This document shows, piece by piece, positions 49,064 to 59,590 of a stretch of 64,000 nucleotides of DNA. The notes beneath the pieces were generated by a model. It worked only from the letters and a program-made list of their open reading frames with translations, had not been told where the DNA came from and ran no database searches. The position numbers and the translations under genes are program-made. Source of the DNA: Microvelia longipes. Its lineage: Eukaryota; Arthropoda; Insecta; Hemiptera; Veliidae. Each line of letters opens with the position of its first letter. Position 1 is the stretch's first letter. The stretch lies in NCBI GenBank assembly GCA_018340805.1, contig JACMZG010000008.1, forward strand, positions 21,933,930-21,997,929, written 5' to 3'.

Positions 49064-49860
49064 TATAATATATATATAATATAATATATATATATAATAT
49101 ATATATATATATTATTGGAATCAAGAAGCCAATCGGAAACGATCTCGTCTACATCCCCTCGTCTTATGTTACTAAAACATAAGTGTAATTTTTGATGGAA
49201 ATGCACAAAAAAAAAGTTGAAGTATTTTTTAAGTTCACAAAAAAACATTTCTCTTTCGTTGCATTGCATAATACCCATTCTTTTTTAAGTAAAAAGTTTG
49301 TACTGAGACATTGTAAGTAGTTATCAAACAATTTAAATAAAAAATCACACGATATAAAGAGAAGATAAGGTAAAGAAATAGAAAGGCGAGGCAGCTCTAT
49401 ATTAGAACTCTGATCTACGAGAAACTCACAGCGTTACAAAGAAAGTTAGGTGTAGTGGAGAATGATAAACAGGTTTTGTAAAGACTTGAGCACCTTAGGG
49501 ATTCCTTGCAGGGACAGCAAAGAGCGAATAATGTCTACCGAGCGACAAAGGACTCCAAAAAGGGCGACAAAAGGAGGATGTCCAGTATTAACTCTAATGC
49601 ATGATTAAAATACGAGCTTGCTTAGATATTCTCTTTATACCAAGGATAATCTCAATAAGGGTAGCTTTATCATGAATTAACTATATAGTCGGGATAACAA
49701 CATCACATACTGATTACCCTAAGCACTAATAATACAAGGCATTGCTTTTTAACCTTAAGTGAAACTTAAGGATAAACTAAAAATTGTTTTATTTGATATC
49801 TTTTACGTAAAAACTTTTGTATTAATATTAAAAATGTTAATATGAATAAAATAAATAAAA
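48826..49860. other. no gene; (TA)n at 49028-49112
   Basis: 'tcgctatagctccgtacgga' precedes an interrupted TA tract with repeated ATAATATAT units. The remainder is unassigned. Confidence 0.5.
49028..49112. repeat. interrupted (TA)n microsatellite
   Basis: A TA run with several regularly spaced 'aata' phase slips, giving a minor higher-order pattern. Confidence 0.9.
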
Positions 49861-50780
<920 letters not shown>

Positions 50781-50793
50781 ACAACTAGAAAAT

Positions 50794-51498
50794 AATTCTG
50801 GCGCGGTGGTCCGCATGTCGGGCGAATTTCCTTTGGATGCGTGTTTCCGTGCTTTTTACATTATATAAGTTTACAACTACTAAATAAATAATTCCGGCGC
50901 GGTGGTCCGCTGTCAGGCGAATTTAATTTAGAATGCGTGTTTCCGTGCTAAAAAACTTATTTTTTGCTTATGCAAGAACCATGCCCATTGCGTGATTCCG
51001 GTTCATGCTTTAGAACCTAAGCAGTTACTCAATTGTCAAGCACTGCTCGTAACTCATTTTGTCTGTATTTTCCAAAGGAAATGCGCTAAAACCTTTAAAG
51101 ATAACTGACTAAGCTTAAAGATAAGTAACTAAGCTTTAAACTAGTGCAAATAATAGTGCGTACTTCTAATTTTAGAGGCATAGTTTTGTACAACTGGATG
51201 ATTATGCGCATTTCCTTTGGAAAATACAGACAAAATGAGTTACGAGCAGTGCTTGACAATTGAGTAACTGCTTAGGTTCTAAAGCATGAACCGGAATCAC
51301 GCAATGGGCATGGTTCTTGCATAAGCAAAAAATAAGTTTTTTAGCACGGAAACACGCATTCTAAATTAAATTCGCCTGACAGCGGACCACCGCGCCGGAA
51401 TTATTTATTTAGTAGTTGTAAACTTATATAATGTAAAAAGCACGGAAACACGCATCCAAAGGAAATTCGCCCAACATGCAGACCACCGCGCCAGAATT
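50794..51498. mobile_element. nested foldback element, 705 bp
   Basis: Same two-level structure as at 34941-35646: outer 'aattctggcgcggtggtccg', inner 'aattccggcgcggtggtccg' about 95 bp inside, and long arms meeting near 51145. The arms are close to identical, so single-stranded DNA or RNA would snap into one ~330-bp hairpin. Recent or gene-converted copy. Confidence 0.85.
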
Positions 51499-52356
51499 TT
51501 AAAAAAATGCCTGCATTGAAATGCCTTTCGTTTTTCTATGCCCTTTATCTCATAAACTTATTGTTCTTCGTTAAAAAAATACTTCCCGGTGTTTAATATG
51601 CTACAAACGACGTGCATTGATAAAACAATTACTGTCTTAAATATGTACTTTATTATAATCTGTTACAAATATAAATATGTGTACCATTCTTTTTTTACGT
51701 ATATGTAAAACTATGGTCATAATTATAAATTCGAATCACGTATTCATTACGAGCTACAACTTTCTATATGCCACCTATCCTATAACTGAATTTTTTCAAA
51801 GGAAAATCACTAAAAAATTTTTAAACGATTTTATTTCAGATACATTTAGTTTTGAGTGTATCAGAAAGGTAGTGAAGAGGAAAACGGACAGTATCTATCG
51901 ACAACCTGTATATACGAGAAAACAAGGCTTGGAGAAGCAGGAGCTAGAGGAGCAAGAGCCGAGAAGGGGCAGACCCTAGGGGGAGAGAGTAGACCTCGGA
52001 CACAATATCCCTATAACTTCCGGTCTACTTATTTGTACCACTTTGATATAGTAAACGACTATTTATTGTCTACAGTAGAAAGTAAATAAAAGAAATTTCA
52101 TTTTGAATCCTCGTCCTTTCAAAGTTTGCTTTTAGATAATAATAAAATCAAATCATCTTTATAGCTAGGTAAGTCAATACTTAGAGTATAAACTTATCCT
52201 CCCACTGAAGGATTGTTTTATGACGATGGAGAATTGATATAGCGGATACGTGGGATACCTAACTGCGTCCTAATTGAGCTAATAACAAATATTTTTATTG
52301 ACTGTAATATCGGACTAATCATGCTATTCGTAATGAAACAAAAGGATAGATGCTTT
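51499..52356. other. no recognised gene
   Basis: A 100-codon open frame (51677-51979) has a charged Glu/Lys/Arg C-terminal stretch ('EKQELEEQEPRRGR') overlapping a second open frame. No homology is recognised, and I do not call it. Confidence 0.4.
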
Positions 52357-52474
52357 TAGCGAATTTCCTTTGAAATTCGCCTAATGGGATAGGCGTCATG
52401 GCGGAATTCGAACCTCGGACCACGAACAAATCCGTTTTCAGAGGTCCCTTATGACGAAAAAATACTTTTTTTGA

Positions 52475-52480
<6 letters not shown>
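52357..52480 (+). repeat. module A of the left array-flanking composite
   Basis: 'agcgaatttcctttgaaatt', 'cgcctaatgggataggcgtc', 'atggcggaattcgaacctcg' and 'gaggtcccttatgacgaaaa'. The first ~30 bp of module A present at 49861 are missing. Confidence 0.65.
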
Positions 52481-53308
<828 letters not shown>

Positions 53309-53700
53309 TGTATTTTCCAAAGGAAATGCGCTAAAACCTTTAAAGATAACTGACTAAGCTTAAAGATAAGTAACTAAGCTTTAAACTAGTGCAAATAATA
53401 GAGCGTACTTCTAATTTTAGAGGCATAGTTTTGTGCAACCAACTGGATAGTTATGCGCATTTCCTTTGGAAAATACAGACAAAATGAGTTACGAGCAGTG
53501 CTTGACAATTGAGTAACTGCTTAGGTTCTAAAGCATGAACCGGAACCACGCAATGGGCATGGTTCTTGCATAAGCAAGAAAATGGTTGTTTAGCACGGAA
53601 ACACGTATTCTAAATGAAATTCGCCCGACAGCGGACCACCGCGCCGGAATTATTTATTTAGTAGTTGTAAACTTATATAAAAAGCACGGAAACATGTTTT
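53309..53700 (+). repeat. foldback element, centre plus right arm, cut by the satellite
   Basis: It starts in the foldback centre at 'gtattttccaaaggaaatgc' with no left arm, continues through 'aatagagcgtacttctaatt' and 'gagttacgagcagtgcttga', and reads up to 'aaaaagcacggaaaca'. The outer terminus (present in the right-hand copy up to 59057) is replaced by the satellite. Confidence 0.75.
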
Positions 53701-53854
53701 TTTCATCGGATTCATGTTTTGCAAAACTCGGTAGTATCAAATGATATATGTTTTGCTTGCCATGCATGATGGCGGTAAGAGAGCACCGCTCGTCTCTGGT
53801 AAGTACTTCACATTATATTCTTCGGAATTAATTGAAGGTCAGAGTGAGTTCAGG

Positions 53855-53895
53855 CTCTGTCGGCGCCCTGATGAGTTAGACGTAACGAAACAGAG
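53855..53895 (+). ncRNA. hammerhead ribozyme motif, monomer 1
   Basis: Read 5' to 3': stem III strand CTCTG, then TC completing the GTC cleavage triplet (cut after 53861), GGCGCC (stem I), CTGATGA (catalytic box), GTTA-GACG-TAAC (4-bp stem II with GACG loop), GAAA (catalytic box), CAGAG (stem III partner). All invariant core positions of the hammerhead family are present. The odd point is stem I: six self-complementary bases with no loop, so one monomer cannot close it alone. Stem I could form between this GGCGCC and that of a neighbouring monomer. Confidence 0.85.
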
Positions 53896-54165
53896 TGGGA
53901 CATGACATTATGTCGAGCCATCAATGATGACGAATGTCGAATGATGGAACAGTTCCCAGATGTAGCATTGCATTTTGCTTGTTACATTTCCTAGGTGTCT
54001 CTCGCACAATTATATTGTGTCAACTATTCATGTTTGCAAAACTCGGTAGTATCAAATGATATATGTTTTGCTTGCCATGCATGGTGGCGGTAAGAGAGCA
54101 CCGCTCGTCTCTGGTAAGTACTTCACATTATATTCTTCGGAATTAATTGAAGGTCAGAGTGAATT

Positions 54166-54210
54166 CAGGGTCGGTCAGCACCCTGATGAGCTAGACGTAA
54201 CGAAACAGAG
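54166..54210 (+). ncRNA. hammerhead motif, monomer 2, degenerate
   Basis: This copy has 'gggtcggtcagcaccctgat' then 'gagctagacgtaacgaaaca'. CTGATGA, GAAA and GTC persist, but stem I is AGCACC (no longer self-complementary), stem II has one mismatch (GCTA/TAAC) and stem III is disrupted. Probably inactive. Confidence 0.6.
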
Positions 54211-54482
54211 TGGGACATGACATTATGTCGAGCTATCAATGACGAATGTCGAATGATGGAACAGTTCCCAGATGTAGCATTGCATTTTGCTTGTTACATT
54301 TCCTAGGTGTCTCTCGCACAATTATATTGTGTCAACTATTCATGTTTTGCAAAACTCGGTAGTATCAAATGATATATGTTTTGCTTGCCATGCATGATGG
54401 CGGTAAGAGAGCACCGCTCGTCTCTGGTAAGTACTTCACATTATATTCTTCGGAATTAATTGAAGGTCAGAGTGAGTTCAGG

Positions 54483-54523
54483 CTCTGTCGGCGCCCTGAT
54501 GAGTTAGACGTAACGAAACAGAG
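54483..54523 (+). ncRNA. hammerhead ribozyme motif, monomer 3
   Basis: Consensus sequence across all three stems and both catalytic boxes; cut predicted after 54489. Confidence 0.85.
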
Positions 54524-54798
54524 TGGGACATGACATTATGTCGAGCCATCAATGATGACGAATGTCGAATGATGGAACAGTTCCCAGATGTAGCATTGCA
54601 TTTGCTTGTTACATTTCCTAGGTGTCTCTCGCACAATTATATTGTGTCAACTATTCATGTTTTGCAAAACTCGGTAGTATCAAATGATATATGTTTTGCT
54701 TGCCATGCATGATGGCGGTAAGAGAGCACCGCTCGTCCTCTGGTAAGTACTTCACATTATATTCTTCGGAATTAATTGAAGGTCAGAGTGAGTTCAGG

Positions 54799-54840
54799 CT
54801 CTGTCGGCGCCCTGATGAGTTAGACGTAACGAAAACAGAG
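54799..54840 (+). ncRNA. hammerhead motif, monomer 4, one-base insertion
   Basis: Consensus except GAAAAC in place of GAAAC: an extra A between the GAAA box and stem III, which should shift or weaken the core. Confidence 0.75.
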
Positions 54841-55115
54841 TGGGACATGACATTATGTCGAGCCATCAATTATGACTAATGTCGAATGATGGAACAGTTC
54901 CCAGATGTAGCATTGCATTTTGCTTGTTACATTTCCTAGGTGTCTCTCGCACAATTATATTGTGTCAACTATTCATGTTTTGCAAAACTCGGTAGTATCA
55001 AATGATATATGTTTTGCTTGCCATGCATGATGGCGGTAAGAGAGCACCGCTCGTCTCTGGTAAGTACTTCACATTATATTCTTCGGAATTAATTGAAGGT
55101 CAGAGTGAGTTCAGG

Positions 55116-55156
55116 CTCTGTCGGCGCCCTGATGAGTTAGACGTAACGAAACAGAG
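55116..55156 (+). ncRNA. hammerhead ribozyme motif, monomer 5
   Basis: Consensus in all core and stem positions. Confidence 0.85.
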
Positions 55157-55432
55157 TGGGACATGACATTATGTCGAGCCATCAATGATGACGAATGTCG
55201 AATGATGGAACAGTTCCCAGATGTAGCCATTGCATTTTGCATGTTACATTTCCTAGGTGTCTCTCGCACAATTATATTGTGTCAACTATTCATGTTTTGC
55301 AAAACTCGTAGTATCAAATGATATATGTTTTGCTTGCCATGCATGATGGCGGTAAGAGAGCACAGCTCGGCTCTGGTAAGTAATTCACATTAATATTCTT
55401 CGGAATTAATTGAAGGTCAGAGTGAGTTCAGG

Positions 55433-55473
55433 CTCTGTCGGCGCCCTGATGAGTTAGACGTAACGAAACAGAG
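55433..55473 (+). ncRNA. hammerhead ribozyme motif, monomer 6
   Basis: Consensus core, although the same monomer has several changes further upstream (for example 'gagcacagctcggctctggt'). Confidence 0.85.
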
Positions 55474-55748
55474 TGGGACATGACATTATGTCGAGCCATC
55501 AATGATGACGAATGTCGAATGATGGAACAGTTCCCAGATGTAGCATTGCATTTTGCTTGTTACATTTCCTAGGTGTCTCTCGCACAATTATATTGTGTCA
55601 ACTATTCATGTTTTGCAAAACTCGGTAGTATCAAATGATATATGTTTTGCTTGCCATGCATGATGGCGGTAAGAGAGCACCGCTCGTCTCTGGTAAGTAC
55701 TTCACATTATATTCTTCGGAATTAATTGAAGGTCAGAGTGAGTTCAGG

Positions 55749-55789
55749 CTCTGTCGGCGCCCTGATGAGTTAGACGTAACGAAACAGAG
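55749..55789 (+). ncRNA. hammerhead ribozyme motif, monomer 7
   Basis: Consensus in all core and stem positions. Confidence 0.85.
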
Positions 55790-56058
55790 TGGGACATGAC
55801 AATATGTCGAGCCATCAATGATGACGAATGTCGAATGATGGAACAGTTCCCAGATGTAGCATTGCATTTTGCTTGTTACATTTCCTGGTGTCTCTCGCAC
55901 AATTATATTGTGTCAACTATTCATTTTGCAAAACTCGGTAGTAAAAATGATATATGTTTGCTTGCCATGCATGATGGCGGTAAGAGAGCACCGCTCGTCT
56001 CTGGTAAGTACTTCACATTATTTTTTCGGATTTAATTGAAGGTCAGAGTGAGTTCAGG

Positions 56059-56099
56059 CTCTGTTGGCGCCCTGATGAGTTAGACGTATCGAAACAGAG
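56059..56099 (+). ncRNA. hammerhead motif, monomer 8, variant
   Basis: The cleavage triplet is GTT rather than GTC (still within the NUH rule) and stem II reads GTTA/TATC, which breaks one pair. Activity is likely reduced. Confidence 0.7.
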
Positions 56100-56374
56100 T
56101 GGGACATGACATTATGTCGAGCCATCAATGATGACGAATGTCGAATGATGGAACAGTTCCCAGATGTAGCATTGCATTTTGCTTGTTACATTTCCTAGGT
56201 GTCTCTCGCACAATTATATTGTGTCAACTATTCATGTTTTGCAAAACTCGGTAGTATCAAATGATATATGTTTTGCTTGCCATGCATGATGGCGGTAAGA
56301 GAGCACCGCTCGTCTCTGGTAATTACTTCACATTATATTCTTCGGAATTAATTGAAGGTCAGAGTGAGTTCAGG

Positions 56375-56415
56375 CTCTGTCGGCGCCCTGATGAGTTAGA
56401 CGTAACGAAACAGAG
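56375..56415 (+). ncRNA. hammerhead ribozyme motif, monomer 9
   Basis: Consensus in all core and stem positions. Confidence 0.85.
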
Positions 56416-56692
56416 TGGGACATGACATTATGTCGAGCCATCAATGATGACGAATGTCGAATGATGGAACAGTTCCCAGATGTAGCATTGCATTTTGCTT
56501 GTTACATTTCCTAGGTGTCTCTCGCACAAATTATATTGTGTCAACTATTCATGTTTTGCAAAACTCGGTAGTATCAAAATGATATATGTTTTGCTTGCCA
56601 TGCATGATGGCGGTAAGAGAGCACCGCTCGTCTCTGGTAAGTACTTCACATTATATTCTTCGGAATTAATTGAAGGTCAGAGTGAGTTCAGG

Positions 56693-56733
56693 CCCTGTCG
56701 GCGCCCTGATGAGTTAGACGTAACGAAACAGAG
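56693..56733 (+). ncRNA. hammerhead motif, monomer 10, stem III variant
   Basis: Stem III starts CCCTG instead of CTCTG, so one distal A-U pair becomes A-C. The core is unchanged. Confidence 0.8.
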
Positions 56734-57007
56734 TGGGACATGACATTATGTCGAGCCATCAATGATGACGAATGTCGAATGATGGAACAGTTCCAGATGT
56801 AGCATTGCATTTTGCTTGTTACATTTCCTAGGTGTCTCTCCGCACAATTATATTGTGTCAACTATTCTGTTTTGCAAAACTCGGTAGTATCAAATGATAT
56901 ATGTTTTGCTTGCCATGCATGATGGCGGTAAGAGAGCACCGCTCGTCTCTGGTAATTACTTCACATTATATTCTTCGGAATTAATTGAAGGTCAGAGTGA
57001 GTTCAGG

Positions 57008-57048
57008 CTCTGTCGGCGCCCTGATGAGTTAGACGTAACGAAACAGAG
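57008..57048 (+). ncRNA. hammerhead ribozyme motif, monomer 11
   Basis: Consensus in all core and stem positions. Confidence 0.85.
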
Positions 57049-57327
57049 TGGGACATGACATTATGTCGAGCCATCAATGATGAACGAATGTCGAATGATG
57101 GAACAGTTCCCAGATGTAGCATTGCAATTTTGCTTGTTACATTTCCTAGGTGTCTCTCGCACAATTATATTGTGTCCAACTATTCATGTTTTGCAAAACT
57201 CGGTAGTATCAAATGATATATGTTTTGCTTGCCATGCATGATGGCGGTAAGAGAGCACCGCTCGTCTCTGGTAAGTCTTCACATTATATTCTTCGGAATT
57301 AATTGAAGGTCAGAGGTGAGTTCAAGG

Positions 57328-57368
57328 CTCTGTCGGCGCCCTGATGAGTTAGACGTAACGAAACAGAG
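57328..57368 (+). ncRNA. hammerhead ribozyme motif, monomer 12
   Basis: Consensus core; 1-bp insertions lie just upstream ('cagaggtgagttcaaggct') outside the motif. Confidence 0.85.
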
Positions 57369-57642
57369 TGGGACATGACATTATGTCGAGCCATCAATGA
57401 TGACGAATGTCGAATGATGGAACAGTTCCCAGATGTAGCATTGCATTTTGCTTGTTACATTTCCTAGGTGTCTCTCGCACAATTATATTGTGTCAACTAT
57501 TCATGTTTGCAAAACTCGGTAGTATCAAATGATATATGTTTTGCTTGCCATGCATGATGGCGGTAAGAGAGCACCGCTCGTCTCTGGTAAGTACTTCACA
57601 TTATATTCTTCGGAATTAATTGAAGGTCAGAGTGAGTTCAGG

Positions 57643-57683
57643 CTCTGTCGGCGCCCTGATGAGTTAGACGTAACGAAACAGAG
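57643..57683 (+). ncRNA. hammerhead ribozyme motif, monomer 13
   Basis: Consensus core. As the last motif in the array it has no downstream partner for a shared stem I, so in a + strand transcript only its cleavage-site half could be used, by monomer 12. Confidence 0.85.
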
Positions 57684-57798
57684 TGGGACATGACATTATG
57701 TCGAGCCATCAATGATGACGAAATGTCGAATGATGGAACAGTTTCCCAGATGTAGCATTGCATTTTGCTTGTTACATTTCCTAGGTGTCTCTCGCACA

Positions 57799-58012
<214 letters not shown>

Positions 58013-58625
58013 TATTTCTAGACACTTTCTTGTAAACACTCTATCTTTGAACGGATTAAATTTTTTAACCAAACTTGGTACAAAAATCAACCTTCGGGAG
58101 GACACGAACCCTATTGAAAACCAGGTTTTTGTGACGTCATTAACCCGGTTTGCTGAGTCAGCGAAATTTCAAAAAATCGGCAAAATTCAGGGTTAATATT
58201 TTTTGCCGCGAAAAAGGTCAATATTTATGTTTTTTGAGACGCTGAATCGAATGAAACCGGTCCGAAGTCGATACAACCACTATAAGTGACCTAAAAATCG
58301 AAAAAACCATTCTAAATTCCCGAAAACCAAAATTTAGGTCAATAAAAAATAAATTTCGAGTAGGGTGTCGTTTTCAATGTAATTTTGGGCGCGGAATCGA
58401 ATGAAACCAGTCCGAAGTCGATACGACCACTTTAAGTTACCAAAAAGTCGAAAAAACCACAAAAATTATAGAAAACCAAAATTACGGTCGTTGAAAATTA
58501 AATTTCGAGTAGGGTGTCGTTTTCAATGTTTTTTGGGCCTCTGAGATGAATGCCTGTGGTCCGGAGTCAATACAACCACTCAAACTCAGGGTACCTGGGT
58601 TCACATCCTGGAAGGGTCGATCATT
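58013..58625 (+). repeat. module B, right copy flanking the satellite array
   Basis: Practically the same sequence as 52693-53308, with a few single-base indels. Module A is absent here: the satellite and (TA)n take its place. Confidence 0.8.
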
Positions 58626-59057
58626 TTTGTATTTTCCAAAGGAAATGCGCTAAAACCTTTAAAGATAACTGACTAAGCTTAAAGATAAGTAACTAAGCTT
58701 TAAACTAGTGCAAATAATAGAGCGTACTTCTAATTTTAGAGGCATAGTTTTGTGCAACCAACTGGATAGTTATGCGCATTTCCTTTGGAAAATACAGACA
58801 AAATGAGTTACGAGCAGTGCTTGACAATTGAGTAACTGCTTAGGTTCTAAAGCATGAACCGGAACCACGCAATGGCATGGTTCTTGCAATAAGCAAGAAA
58901 ATGGTTGTTTAGCACGGAAACACGTATTCTAAATGAAATTCGCCCGACAGCGGACCACCGCGCCGGAATTATTTATTTAGTAGTTTAAACTTATATAAAA
59001 GCACGGAAACACGCATCAAAGGAAATTCGCCCGACATGCGGACCACGCGCCAGAATT
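58626..59057 (+). repeat. foldback element, centre plus right arm, with intact terminus
   Basis: Same start point in the foldback centre as the copy at 53309. It runs on to the outer terminus 'cgcccgacatgcggaccacg' and 'cgccagaatt' at 59057. Left arm absent in both copies. Confidence 0.75.
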
Positions 59058-59590
59058 ATTTAATTTTTCCTATTTATACCGCAACGAAAATTATTGTGTT
59101 TGCAAGAGAATCCGAAACCTAGATGTCACTGGAATTATCTGTTTCAGGTGTTTTGTAGACCTCCTGAGTGGATTTCACAAAGTTGTCTTTCTGTATGTAT
59201 ATATGTGTGTGAGTGTCATGTATAGGACTAAAATATATGCCAAGTTTTATCAACGTTTTTTTTTTAAAATTGTAAAAATCAGAAAAATAATCCAATCGGG
59301 GTAAAATTTGGTACAAGTGTATATCTTTACGTAAATAAGTACACCAAGTTTCGTTTTAATGCGATAAGTATATCTATGGTTTTATTGGATCATAAAAGTT
59401 ATTCAGTACTATATGGGTAACTATCTGAGAACGAGCGAAGACGTGTTAAAAATTTGGCGAAATGTATATTCTGAGCACGAGCGAAGGGAGTCCGAAGTAG
59501 GGAGGATAAGAGCTTAGAGAATCCTCTTTTTCAACTTTCCTGATGTGATGAGGAAAACTTCCGCGGTAACTCGTACCCGATTTTTTTCAT
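59058..59590 (+). repeat. 5S-like repeat family, near full-length copy
   Basis: It begins 'ttcctatttataccgcaacg' and 'attattgtgtttgcaagaga', continues with 'ctgtttcaggtgttttgtag', 'ggggtaaaatttggtacaag', 'aagtttcgttttaatgcgat', a strongly reduced 5S-like core ('aaaagttattcagtactata' and 'tgggtaact', 59391-59430), then two 3' marks and 'taactcgtacccgatttttt'. It starts within a few bases of the foldback terminus. Confidence 0.6.

Larger units (their letters stand above)
53711..57798 (+). repeat. satellite array, 13 monomers of ~316 bp, each with a hammerhead ribozyme
   Basis: Monomers begin (at 'catgttttgcaaaactcgg') at 53713, 54029, 54341, 54656, 54974, 55291, 55607, 55922, 56233, 56550, 56867, 57185 and 57502, the last one cut at 57798 by (TA)n. 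Spacing is 311-318 bp and most copies differ by isolated single-base changes or 1-bp indels, so the array is young or homogenised. Each monomer contains a hairpin CACAATTATATTGTG, a palindrome GTTTTGCAAAAC, a GAGCACCGCTC hairpin, a strong 5' splice-site-like GGTAAGTAC, a hammerhead motif, the hairpin GACATGACATTATGTC and a 3' splice-site-like TTGTTACATTTCCTAG. Short open frames across monomers are broken by stops and indels and are not genes. The unit is absent from the composite copy at 49861-51498 but present as a dispersed pair near 27 kb. Confidence 0.95.

Noticed and set aside
51677..52089. Two overlapping + strand frames with a Glu/Arg-rich segment as coding exons
   Set aside because: The charged stretch comes from a purine-rich 'gagaagcaggagctagagga' run; no splice context or homology could be recognised.
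53713..57790. Open frames of 60-82 codons inside the satellite (e.g. at 54530, 55796, 56495)
   Set aside because: They recur with the repeat period, are opened and closed by 1-bp indels between monomers, and no single frame is open across the consensus monomer.
53711..57798. CRISPR array
   Set aside because: Units are ~316 bp head-to-tail monomers with no short repeats separated by unique spacers, and the genome is eukaryotic.
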